DNA from: Bimuria novae-zelandiae CBS 107.79
Lineage: Eukaryota; Ascomycota; Dothideomycetes; Pleosporales; Didymosphaeriaceae
Length of the DNA: 64,000 nt
Assembly: GCA_010015655.1 (NCBI GenBank)
Contig: ML976670.1
Coordinates: 819,397-883,396 of the forward strand
Reading direction: 5' to 3'
Position 1 is the first letter of the stretch, and the number at the start of each line of letters is the position of its first letter. The notes under the pieces are model-generated. The model worked only from the letters and a program-made list of their open reading frames with translations, was not told the origin of the DNA and ran no database searches. This document shows, piece by piece, positions 34,610-46,900 of this stretch. The translations under genes were made by a program, and so were the position numbers.

Positions 34610-36030
34610 CACGCGGTAAACGAAAAATCGCGCACACCAAACTAGATGAGTCAGCTTTTTGTCACCCATACATTTGCCCTACAAAGTCGAAATTCGAGCC
34701 ATATTAAATCGATTTCGACGCCAAATCGCACCGTGAGGCTTGCTTTATATGTAGATCTGTATATACATGACTTTTGTTTAGTGTTAAGCTTAATAACCTG
34801 TAATTTCTCCGCTAGAGTCGCAGTAGTCTCGTAGCCTTTACGGCATGCTATTAACGCGCTTATTTATAAACTTTTAGCTAATTAATTACTAGCCTTTAAT
34901 TACGAGGTCTTTTGTTTTAAAGACGTCCTAATAGGGGAACCTTTTAAGATACTACTTTAGAGGCTGCTAGCAATTTTCTATAGGTGCTAAATTAGGTAAG
35001 TGTGTATAATTAAAGTAGGACTTTAAGCTATAGGTTTTCTTCTAATTATAAATAATATTATTAGAGGATTTACCTATCTTATAGCTAGAATTATTATCTT
35101 CTTTTAGCACGAAGTCGTCGCCGCGTAAAATCTATAGCTTAATAATACGCTTAAGGATCGCGTCACGGTACACCTTAAGGCTTATCTTACTATTTTTATT
35201 ACCTAAGACGTTATAAAAGTATAAGTTACTTTTAAAATTAAAGCCTATAGCAGCCTATAAGTGCTAGCGCTCTAAAGTCTTCTCGTTATCGCGATTTAAT
35301 ATATATTGTATATAATCGCGACAGTAGCGCTCTCTAGGTTTTCTAATAATCCTTATCTTGCCCTTAGGCTCTATACTCTAGTGTACCTCGTCGGAGAAGC
35401 GTCTTATTAAGGTACTTTTTAAGCATAATAGTAGAGTACTTGACGTAGAGCTTTGCAACGCGCTAGGAAACCTAGCCTTTATTATAAGTAACGTATTTTA
35501 AGTAATCTATAGTGTAGAAATGCTCCTTAAGGGTCTTGCCGCTAACACTAAGATCTAATTTATATACTAGCTACTCTTATGTAAGGACGCGGGCATCCTA
35601 TTCTAGGTCTTATAAATACTTATTAGCACGCTCTAAGTCCTCTAAAGATAGCTTTAAGGGTCTGCCGCGCTTCTCCGCTATTAATATACTATTATAATAG
35701 GTCCTATTAGCCTCTATATTGTCCTTAGCAAGTATCTCCTAGCCCTGGCGGCGTTTTACGCCGTAATAGCTAAAAACATCGTTGTAATAGTAGGGTATAT
35801 AGCGGAAATCTATAAACTTGCAGGCACCTTTAATCCGCGACTTTTTTAGCGTGTTTAAATAGGGGTTATTAGGTAATTAGGCTATCTAATTAATTATGTA
35901 ATAAAATATTATCGTAAAGTGGTGTAGCGTGTAGAGTTTTATTTTTGTGTAAAAAGGTGGCTGCAGAGTGTTGCATGGCGGGGGTGGACTAGCGTTGTTT
36001 TGGTGTGCGCGATTTTTCGTTTACCGCGTG
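34610..36030 (-). mobile_element. Tc1/mariner-like DNA transposon, about 1.4 kb
   Basis: Inverted ends share CACGCGGTAAACGAAAAATC and on to CGCGCACACCAAA (34610 onward, and its complement ending at 36030). They are flanked by direct TGCCACT at 34603-34609 and 36029-36035, rather than the usual TA. The interior is AT-rich and RIP-mutated; about 100 bp at each end are spared. The transposase reads on the minus strand. Confidence 0.8.
34840..35930 (-). pseudogene. Fungal DDE transposase remnant (Tc1/mariner-related)
   Basis: Minus-strand frames show RGRPLKLSLEDLERANKYL near the N-terminus, then SGKTLKEHFYTIDYLKYV, and near the C-terminus VYRDAILKRIIK, LRGDDFVLKEDN and LKSYFNYTHLPNLAPIEN. The last is a decayed PDLAPIEN motif around the third catalytic position. 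Many TAG/TAA stops of RIP type. Boundaries approximate. Confidence 0.75.
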
Positions 36031-36299
36031 CCACTGTCACTCCCTGCAAAGCTTTCCGAATGCCCCCCTGGTGTGATTGAATGGCTGGCATTATATTAAC
36101 CAATCCCCTCAATGATGACAAAGGGTGTAAAGATGGTATTATACGTTTTTACGAGCCCACGACGGAGCCGCATGCCATGCTGCGTGTGCTCCAGGTATAC
36201 AAGCCAGCGGCAGGAATATACTTGGTTGTACTGTGGTATCAGGCAAAAAGTGAGGTGAGTGGCCCGCGCACAGCAGGGGTGTTACCAAGATGCTAAGCC

Positions 36300-37203
36300 A
36301 TGTAAATTTCGCACGCTTGTCCTCTTTTACATATAAATTTTAGTATCTAGTATAACTACCTTTTATATTAATTATAGCTTAGTATTTAATTAGTATGCTT
36401 TTAATAAGCTTTTTAAATACTTTATTTTTAATTAAGTCCTACGCTTTCTATATAATATTATATAATTAGCGATATATACGCTACTTACTCCTAAGTAACT
36501 TAAAATACTACTACTTAATATAGTCCTTTATCTTATTCTATACTACTTTAATTAAGTTAAAATCTAGTAAGAACGCTAGCTAAAAGATAAAGTAAATTTT
36601 TTTATTAAACTTTTTAATTATATTAGTAGTAGCATGTTTAGGAGCACTATTTTATATAAATTAAAAATATAAATTAAAGTATAGCTATTTATAAATAAGA
36701 GATATAACTCTCTTATAATAGCTTTCCTTATTAATATTCTTCTATTTCTTCTTTTAAAATACTAATGGCCCCTTCGTTGTACCTAAGAAGCAATCCTAGA
36801 ATATCTAGCTACGCTTTTTACGTAGCTTCTTAATAATATAGAAGGGATCTAGTTCCTCTTTAGGGCGTCTAGTAACCTACTTCTTATAATACTAGCTACT
36901 AGTCACCTAAGTTTCGTCGCTCTAAAGGATTATATACTACTACTAGGGAGACTAGTTAGCGTAAGCTTCTACCTACGCAAGACGTAGCTAACGATTCTTC
37001 TTAATAAGAGGAGGCTTAATAAGAGTAACGTGGCAAGTATACCCCCTATTTTATAAAAAAAATTAAATTATATATTTACTAACGCCCAAATAAGTAAAGG
37101 GACCTTTTATAAGATGTAGGAAACTTATCTACTTCCCCTTTTAAGAGGATTTAATAAATTCTTTAAGCTAGTCTACTTATTTATTTATAAAGAAGGGTAA
37201 ATA
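36300..37203 (-). pseudogene. Tc1-like transposase, C-terminal part
   Basis: Complementary frame contains LIKKNR-stop-LRLA, SDETxVTSSYYKK (first catalytic Asp), LLLRYNEGAISILKEE, a decayed QDSAPGHA-like stretch (NSAPKHATTN, second Asp lost) and FWPAFLLDFNLIKVVWNKI in place of FSPDLNPIE (third). RIP stops throughout. The missing N-terminal part is at 61584-61754, on the other side of the nest. Confidence 0.8.
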
Positions 37204-37208
37204 ACTAG

Positions 37209-37676
37209 TGTTACGAGCTTAAGGGACCTAGACTATAGCACCATAACTAAAGATAAATAGAGGGAGGCGGATGATATTATACTACAGCTAGCCTACGAGG
37301 ACTCGCGGGGCCGCTTAAGTTAGCAAGGGTCACGTGATCACGATCTGCCAAGAACTAGCTTTGACGCTAGATTAAGGGCAATCCGCTAAAAATAATAGTA
37401 ATCGTTATATTACCTAGGGATAAGGAAAGAAATAAACTAGTATATAGTATAGTAGTTTTCTTATTATTATTTCCTTTTTTATAGTTAACTTATATATCTT
37501 CTGCACGAGTACGTTCTCTATATAGACTAATAGTTATTTTATTTATTATAAGATTAGATTATATAGCTACGCGCTAAGTTATTGCATTAACTTATATTAC
37601 TAAATAATTTATAAAGTGCTACTTTAGCCTTACTGCCCTAACCTGGATCGGACCAAGGTGTGAGTGCCTCATAACA
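37209..37676. repeat. Solo LTR, 468 bp
   Basis: Begins TGTTACGAGC and ends CTCATAACA, an inverted TGTTA/TAACA pair. Flanked by a perfect 5-bp direct repeat ACTAG (37204-37208 and 37677-37681). No internal retroelement sequence and no second copy in the window. Left by recombination between the LTRs of a full element inserted in the Tc1-like transposase. The family is unknown. Confidence 0.8.
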
Positions 37677-37690
37677 ACTAGTACGCTTTT

Positions 37691-37861
37691 TATAGCCACG
37701 TGACTAACGTTAGAGGTAGTATACATGGAACGTACTACTAAGGTGCACGGACTATTAACCTAACAGACTCTCTTCCGCACTCTCTCCACTTGAGAGACTC
37801 CTTACTTATTTTCTGTAGATAGTAATATAGCTTATTGTCCTTATATGTCTGCCTACTTATA
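37691..37861 (+). repeat. 5' LTR of the outer copia in the large nest
   Basis: Strongly RIP-mutated relative to the right copy. Followed by GTTATAATCCCGGC, the likely primer-binding site, similar to that of the copia at 19979. Confidence 0.88.
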
Positions 37862-39466
37862 GTTATAATCCCGGCTATCAACTTTTGCCACTATAGTAAC
37901 TAAGCAATACCTAGCTAATAACTTTAAACGCTATTACTATTACGCACGTATTAATAAGCTATTAAAGAGCTATTAGCGCGCTACTAATAAAGCTATATTA
38001 TTAACTAAGCCTTAAGCACGCATTCTATTACTAAAAAGTCTTTTAAGAGCTAATAAAGCAAGATACCTATAACTAAGCTAGATAAACTAGTTATAAGAAT
38101 AATAGTTATATCTATAAGGCTAGTAAATTAGGAAAAATAAATCTTCTTACGTAAAAATAGCGCTTATTAAAATTGCCTCTAGCCTATAGTTAACCTAGAT
38201 CTTAATAAGGAGGCACTTAAATAGCTTAAGGAGCTAAAGTCTATAATACTAAAATAATACTATAAGGTAATAGAGTAAAATACTAGCGTTATGCTAAGAA
38301 ATATAATAATTAAGAAGTTCTAGCAATACTAGTAAGTAAAAAAGGCTATAATTAAGCCTTAGCTAGATATATAATTAAAAGAAAAGCCTTAAATAACTTT
38401 ACTTAAAAAATTAGTAGAATAATTAGCTACTATTATATATATCTAATTTAGAGTAATAATATAGCGTACGCTTAACTAAAAAAGCTTATAAAGTACTTCT
38501 ACCATTAATAATTAAAAGAAAGCTATAACTTTTAGTAAAATATTAGTAATTATAGAGCTAACACTATAATAATATTAATACCTAGCTAAATAAGTAGCTA
38601 TACGTTATACGTCTATGCGAGGCAGCAAACCTACGTAGCGTTATATTACTATAAGTATAGTGCGATTTTCTACTCGCTATTAAAGGACTTAATAACACGT
38701 AGGTAACTACCTAGCGAGCTAATTTATTTAAAGTATAAATCTAAAAATAGCTTATTAAAAGCCTAAATAATCTTAATACTTAATTTACTATATACTAGCG
38801 CTTAATAAGACTAGTAGCGTTATAGCTTAGTACCTTTACTATACTAGGCATTAGTCAGAATTAAGATAAGCTATAGGTAATAGAAAATAAAAATAAAACT
38901 AAAAAATAATAGAAAGCCTCAGTATCTATATAGCCTTAATTATTAATTTAACGACTATTAGTACTTTAGAGTAAATAGTAAGCTTAAAGGATAGACGCCT
39001 AAGCCTAAGATATAAGAATAATTTAATAAAACTATAGTAAGTTAATTAACATTTAGAGGAGCTATAAAGATAGTACTTAAAGTAAATATAATCATAGTAA
39101 AAGCTAGAGACTAAGCAAGACTAGTAGCGTTTATGGTCTTAATAGCACTATAATAGTTTAATAATTATAGACCTACACTTAACACGCTAAATAGTTATAT
39201 ATTATAGCTTATAATAAGCTATAACTACGTAAGTAAGTAGATAGTTAAAATAAGTCTAATTAACTAATAGATTCTTAACCTAGGATTAAATACACACGTT
39301 ATAAATAGTAAAGCCTATAGTTAGAAGAAGCAAGCTAATAGGATAGGTAAATTTATTAAAGTTAAAGACTAAGAGCTATTAATATATAAGTAGGGAAATA
39401 TTACTTTACTTATTAACACGCCTAAAGGCACGGAGTAAATAGAGCTTATCTACGTTATATACGTCT

Positions 39467-39627
39467 TGTAAGGGGCTGGGTGCTCAAGGAGCCAAAGGTG
39501 CCAGAAGAATACTTATGAATTCGATAGAGAGTCCGAAGTTAAGCTTTAGGCGTTAAACTTATATATTTAGGATTTGTATAACTAAGGGTTAAGGATCTAA
39601 GGCAATAATTAGGCGTAGCCTATTATA
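39467..39627 (-). repeat. 3' LTR (in element sense) of the gypsy element
   Basis: The outer half (39467 to about 39545) is unmutated, the inner half carries RIP changes. The opposite LTR shows the reverse pattern. Confidence 0.87.
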
Positions 39628-40021
39628 TACCTCCCTTCCCTTTATTAAGGGTAAAAAAAAAAAAATCTCCGTGTCTTATTTTATTTATGTAGCTTTGCAA
39701 TTATTTTGTTGTCTACTTGCAATCCTCTTACTATTATAAATCTCTTACTAGTTCTGTTCTCGCGTGTCTAATTTTATATCCTTACTATAAGTAGTTACTA
39801 TAGTAGTGTATTCGCGCTAGTGCGTTTACTTATTATTATATATATAAAATTACTTCTTACTTAGCTTTTAGACCTTACTCTTTTAAACTTTCTCTTTTTT
39901 CTTAGCTTAACTTCGTGCGCTATAACGTGTAACGAGGTAGGCACGGTCGAACACGTGGCCTTCTCTCGCTTATAGAGGTTCCGGCTAGGCTAGGATCAAA
40001 CACTAGCGCTAGTGGCTGACC

Positions 40022-40826
40022 NNNNNNNNNNNNNNNNNNNNNNNNNNNNNNNNNNNNNNNNNNNNNNNNNNNNNNNNNNNNNNNNNNNNNNNNNNNNNNN
40101 NNNNNNNNNNNNNNNNNNNNNNNNNNNNNNNNNNNNNNNNNNNNNNNNNNNNNNNNNNNNNNNNNNNNNNNNNNNNNNNNNNNNNNNNNNNNNNNNNNNN
40201 NNNNNNNNNNNNNNNNNNNNNNNNNNNNNNNNNNNNNNNNNNNNNNNNNNNNNNNNNNNNNNNNNNNNNNNNNNNNNNNNNNNNNNNNNNNNNNNNNNNN
40301 NNNNNNNNNNNNNNNNNNNNNNNNNNNNNNNNNNNNNNNNNNNNNNNNNNNNNNNNNNNNNNNNNNNNNNNNNNNNNNNNNNNNNNNNNNNNNNNNNNNN
40401 NNNNNNNNNNNNNNNNNNNNNNNNNNNNNNNNNNNNNNNNNNNNNNNNNNNNNNNNNNNNNNNNNNNNNNNNNNNNNNNNNNNNNNNNNNNNNNNNNNNN
40501 NNNNNNNNNNNNNNNNNNNNNNNNNNNNNNNNNNNNNNNNNNNNNNNNNNNNNNNNNNNNNNNNNNNNNNNNNNNNNNNNNNNNNNNNNNNNNNNNNNNN
40601 NNNNNNNNNNNNNNNNNNNNNNNNNNNNNNNNNNNNNNNNNNNNNNNNNNNNNNNNNNNNNNNNNNNNNNNNNNNNNNNNNNNNNNNNNNNNNNNNNNNN
40701 NNNNNNNNNNNNNNNNNNNNNNNNNNNNNNNNNNNNNNNNNNNNNNNNNNNNNNNNNNNNNNNNNNNNNNNNNNNNNNNNNNNNNNNNNNNNNNNNNNNN
40801 NNNNNNNNNNNNNNNNNNNNNNNNNN
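40022..40826. other. Assembly gap, 805 Ns, inside the gypsy element
   Basis: Run of N within the gypsy interior. Any open frame across it is an artefact. Bases on both sides are less AT-rich than the surrounding element. Confidence 0.99.
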
Positions 40827-40999
40827 ACTTGGCTTAAGTATTCTCGTGCGTACCTTTTGGTGCAGGTGAGGAAGTCACATAGTATTGGCTTAGTAAGCGG
40901 GGCGCTTACCTCATTACATAACGTCTTACTTTTAACCTAGTTTTTTTTAACTTCGCGACCTAATTCCCCTTACTATTCTAATAAAATAGCTAGCCCTTT

Positions 41000-43900
41000 G
41001 CGTAATAGCTACGTAATAAGGACACTTAAGTATTAGAGGCGTGCTACTAACTTTAATAATAAAATAAAGAAAGGCCTGTCCCCGTCACGATTACCTAGCT
41101 ACTAACTTAAGAAAACTAAGCTCTTTTAAAATAAAGCTACTATATCTAATACTAGCGTAATTCTTTTTAGCTAGCTTACTAAGAAGTTTAGTCCTTTTAA
41201 AGCTTATAAAGTAAGTTTTAGACTTTTTTTTATACTTTTTCTACTTCTTCTTATCTTTTAACTCGCCTCTTTACTCTTCTAACCTCCTTTCTAGTTCTTT
41301 ATTAGCCTAGGTGTGCGCACTTGCTAATTTAATAAGCTTAGCTTCTAAAGTCTAATCTTACTACGCGCGATAATTAAGCGCTAATATATTAACTATATTA
41401 CTTATAGACGCGTCTATTAGTAGGTGCTAGTAGGCAAGATAGTATCTTATAAGGAGTACTATACCTATAAGCTTACTTGCTGCACTAGACAAGTATGCTT
41501 TAGTCTAACTTATTCTAGATAACTTTAGGGTGTACTCTACTAACTCCTTCCCCTACCTAGATTTAGCCTACCCTTAATAAAGTTAGCCGCGAAGAGTTCG
41601 CTAATATTATAGTTATTAGTATAAGCTATCTTATAAATAAGATTTTAAAGAGTAGCTAGGAGTAGAAGGCTTTTTTTACTAATTTTAACGCGTTCTATTC
41701 TGCTCGTAAGGTTACTATTATTAATTACTATACCTTTTTTAAGAGTAAAACTACTACTACATTAGGCCCTATTACTTTTTTCTTTAGAGCTATTTAGCTC
41801 TTAGAGCGCATCGCTATCGCGGTTAAAAAAACTTCTAACCTTCTTTAAATTTATGCTACTAACTTTAAAGTATTTTATTAAAAGTATAAGAACCTTTCTA
41901 TAAGTTCCTTTTAGATAATAAAGCTATCTTTTAAGGCTAATATCGTGTAGCTCTCTAGCAAGTTTATAGTAGTAGATAAGGGCATTATAATAGATAGTTT
42001 TTAGATAATAAATAATATCCTCGCGGGGGCTAATATACTTACTTAAGCCTACTAGGGCTTGCGCTAGCGGCTTTAGGCTATTATAATTAAGGAGCGCCTA
42101 AGTAAGGAGGATAATAGCTTTCCTAACCCTAGCAGTATATTAGAGGGCGGAGAAGTAGACCTAAACGTTATTAAAGAGGGTTTTACTATTCTTTTAGTAG
42201 CTAAAGATACCCCTTTTACCTAGTTTTTTTCTCCTTCTTACTTTAGTTTGCTTCTAAGGCTTACTTCTTTTATAAGGGTTATCCCTTACTACTATAAAAA
42301 TTATTTAGTCCCCTTATTATCCCTAGTAGTTTTAAAAGTTTTTTAAGTTACTTTTTTAAGATTCCTTCTTAACTTTCTTCCTTAATACTTAACTTTATCC
42401 TCTAACGATATTATTCCTACCCTTATCTTAGACACCTTTATTTAGCTAGATTCTTTAGCTTAGCGAGACAGGCATCGTAGAGCCTCCTTTAGGCCTTAAT
42501 AGAAGCTAATTTAGGGGATATCGTAGTAGAATCCTATTAAAAGTTTTCCGTTATAATTTTAATATAGCTTAGTAAACTTCTTTTAATAGTTTAACGTAGT
42601 AGCTTAGTTAAGGTTCCTATAAGATTCTTAAGTTCTTTAAGAGTAGTTTTCTTACTATACTAGGTATTCCACCCTCTTACCTTTACGGGACTAGTATTTT
42701 TATATATATTAATTATACTATACTCTTCTTTTCCCTCTTTTATTATAATTGCTTCGGGCTGGGCGTTATTAGTGGTTTAGCTAGAGAGAAGGTTTAACGA
42801 GGCTAACTTTAGCCTATTTACGTAGAACCTTAGGTACATGTTCGGCGGGACGTCTAGTTCTACTACGTGGGAGTTTATTACTTTCTTTATAGTAAACTTT
42901 TTTTACTTCTAGTCAAGCTTCTTGCTTAGATATTAGTTTTAAAGGTAGTCCTTATACTTTAGCTATATCTTATCTTCTTTCTTTAAGATTAGAGCGTTTT
43001 TACGTTAACAGTTTACTAGGCGCTCTTATTCTTATTAGGCTATTACTATTTTTGCCTAGGCAAAGTTAAAAACTTCTTTAAACTTTTTTATTATTACCTT
43101 CGCGGCCTTCTTTGCGTTAGTTCTAAGCTCTAAGGCTAATCTCTAGGCCCCAAAGTTCTTAACTAGTTTAATATTCTAGCTATAGGATAAAAAAAATAAG
43201 CTAACTCTTACTAATATAGCTTCTCGCCCTTTAATAGCTATCTAGACTATAAAAAGCTACTTTATCTAATTATCCTATTACTAGTTATAGTACGCCTAGA
43301 GGTAGGCTTTAAGAATAAAGTTTATTTATTCTATTTGCCTATCTGTCTTTAGGTACTTTACTATAGATAGTCTTTAGTCGATACCTGCTTATTTATAGAG
43401 TGTAGTCTAAAATTCGCTCACGAATTGTCCCCCGCGGTCTAATGTAATAGAGGAGGGGAAGAAGTAGTCTACTACCTAGTATTAAAAGAACGCTATTATA
43501 ACCGTAGGTATATTAAAATTTAGGAGACTAATAAACTTAGGATCCTTACTAAGTCTATTTATAATTAGAGTCTCCCCCCCAGATTTGACCCAACCCCAGA
43601 TTTAACCCAGCAAAATCAACTCTGTGCACGCGATCGCATTGCGCGTCGCGTGCGCTTTGCCGGCCCCTCTAATAAACTATCTACTGAATAATCCGAACCT
43701 TCCGCTTCCTCCTAACTATCTTCTTTTAGTACTATAACCTTTTATAGGCGCCCCCTTACTTGTTTTATTATTAGCTTCGCCTCCTCCTCGCGGGCAATCT
43801 ACAATACTTCTATTATTATATAGATTAATTAACCTTCTAGTTAAACTCTTTTTCTTTTCTTAGCCTTCTTTCGCTTCTAAAGAAGCTTAGACTAATCTAC

Positions 43901-46900
43901 AATCTACTTAGCTTAAATAGCTATTATAGCATTTTATATTTTATAAAGGCGTGTCATTCGCTCTGCGTAGCGTTTTACTAGCAAGAGGACTACGGGATCC
44001 TCGCGAAGTAACTCTATAAATTACTTATTTAATCTTAGTAGTTCTACTAGCTCTAGAGGAGAGCTCTGTAGTAGAGAGAGATCTAGATTAGTCGCTTGTT
44101 ATAGTGTAGCTAAGACAGGCAATAGCGGGGGCGACTTATAAGGCAGGTTACTAAGGACGCGCATAGGTAACGTAGGCTATAAGCTAGTAGCACGCTATCT
44201 ACTAAGTATATTTTTCTTTAATATTGCTTTCTCTCGTGCGCAGGATAGTAATTCTATCCACTCTAATTACAGGATACGCTGTAAGCTAAGCCAGGATATC
44301 GTATACATCTTATAAGAGTAATACCGTTTAAACGCCGAAAAGATGCCAAGATTAAGAGGTTAGAGTATATATAAGTAATAAGCAGGCATAATTAGAAAAT
44401 TAATCTAATTTCTTATATAGTAGGCAATAAAATCTGCGCGTATATAACTTTTATGTCTATCCGCGTTAAGTAAACGCTAGCGTCCTGTAGCCTTATCGCG
44501 GGTTAATAGATCGAATACTCTCTTTAGCCATTCCAGACCCAGGTTATTTAATGTCTAGCTATTCTTACTAGTAGCAAAATGCCACCCTAGAGGCGATTGC
44601 TTATTAATCTATTATGTATTAATATTATTTCCTTTAAAGATTAAGAAGGGAGCCAGCGCTTTGCCTGCAGTATTAATATACTTAATATTTATAACCTATT
44701 CTTACTTCCTAGCAATTACTTTGTCCTTTTAAGTAGCATTAAGGTATACTAATACCTTTATAATCTGCTCCTCACTAACACCAAATCCTGACTCATCCAT
44801 GGTCTATATATCCGAAGGGAGGTACGCATGCTCCTCTATTTTTAAAGCTACTACGTTGAACCAGCGCTCTACACGCGCGTAGGATGCTCCTTTCTTTCGT
44901 AAATGCTTAAAATGCCTAGCAAATACCCCTTCTATTTTAGGGTTCCTCTTTTAGAAACGTGTAATCTATTTATCGTTAATATAGGAGAGTAATTATAAAG
45001 GAGGGGCTAGTTATAACGCGTGCGTAACGCGTGCGGCCCGTATAAGGAGGATAAGCTCCTTTAGCATTAAGTAAGTAATTTAGGTTCTAGTAATAGTGTA
45101 GTTTTTAATCTATTGTACAAGAGTCTTTTCTTCTGTGTTTAATAGAATCTAAGCCATTTCGTAGCTTACAAACTACGTTAAGCCACTATAATGCCTACGG
45201 TGTAAGGTGCGTCGCGAAACTTCAAAGAAGTCTACAGCAGAATTTAGAGAAGAAAAATCTTTATTTTAAAAGGCATATAAAGCCTTCTGTATTTGAATTT
45301 CGCGATTTGATTGTCTTTTTGATGTTTAGGGAGGTATTGGTGGGGATAACGCGTGATGCATGCGCGTCGCGTGCTTTTACTGGGTCAAATCTGGGGTTGG
45401 GTCAAATCTGGGGGGGGGGACTCTACTATAATATTCGTGCAGCTATCGCTCTCGAGTAGAGTAATAATAAAGTCTATTATAATATCCTTCTATCCTTATT
45501 TAGGTAGTAATAAGGGCTTTAGCAGGCCCTATTTTACTTCTCTCTATAGTTTAGTTCTTCTATAAATATTATAGTTCTTAATATACTACCTCACTTAGTT
45601 AGACATCCCTAGGAAGAAGTAGTCTTAAGTAAGGATTTTATAAGTATTTTCTTATCCTAAGTATCCTAAAGCTAGGGAACTATGCGCGACCGCTATTAGC
45701 TTTATTTATAAAAGTTTTAATTTTAGTACTTATTATCTTAACCTATAGCATAGGTACCCTTAGTTATCTATACTATATTCTAAGATACTAATAAATAACT
45801 TCTACCTAGGTTCGAACTTCCTAAGCCTATTCTTAATATAGACTTTTATCTTACTATACGCACTATCTTTATCGCGTTCTACCTCTTACTATATAGTGTT
45901 AAAGTCTAGTTCGCGTCGCTTAGCAGGGCTATCGCCTCCTTAAAGGGTTAATATAGGTAGTTTAGGGCGTGTTAGGTAAGCAAGCACTAGGTCCTTATCT
46001 ATTTTAGTATAATTAGGTTTCTCTATAGTAGTAGGTATTTAGAGGATAAAAGATTTTAAGCTATTTCTTTTAGTAGTTTCTTAAAGAAGCGTAAAGTACC
46101 TTAACTTTAATTTATTATCTCTACTATCCTTTAGCAGGTCTTAGTCCCTCTAAAAGAGGGCGTTTACCCTAGAGTTTACTAACCCTAGTCTATATACAAA
46201 CGTTATATTAATATAGCTAAGTATATCTACCTACTAAACGTGTCGTTCGTCCAACCTTCGTTTAGTAGCGAAATACGTAAGGTTTTTATAATTAGTGTAG
46301 ACTATAAGGTGCTTTACTACTTAATATATATAGTCCTATTTATCTACGTATTTAATAACTATAAGTATCTCTTTATCGTAGATAGCGTAGTTATATTCTA
46401 CTAGGCTATTCTTCGCTAAAAAGTAAGCTACTAGGCGCAGAATCCTATTATTATTATACTAGAAAAAGCATCCCCTAATTAACTAGCTAAAGGCGTCTAC
46501 TTCTAGTACTAATTCTTATTTAGGGTTAAAGTAGGCTAGTGTGGGGTCTATATAGAATACTATTTTTAAGAAGTTAAATACGTGCTACTACTCTTATCCC
46601 TAGATAAATTCTACTCCTTTACTAGTAAGCTTTATAAGGGGGCTTACTATGCTAGAAAAGTCTTATATAAATCTTTAATAAAAGTTCGCGAAGCCTATAA
46701 AGCTCTAGACTCCCTTTACTAAAGTTAGTAGCTCTTATTCTTAAATTACTTAGACTTTATCTAGGTCTATGCTTACGCCCTTGTTAACTTCTATAATAAA
46801 TTTAAGGTATTTAGTGTTTTTAATATAGAACTTAAATTTTTTAATATTTAAGTATAGTCCTGCGGCCCTTAACTTCTAAATTATAGTACGTACTTTCTCT

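Noticed and set aside
40012..40869. Open frame of 285 codons across the gap
   Set aside because: Almost entirely unknown bases; it is an artefact of the 805-N run.
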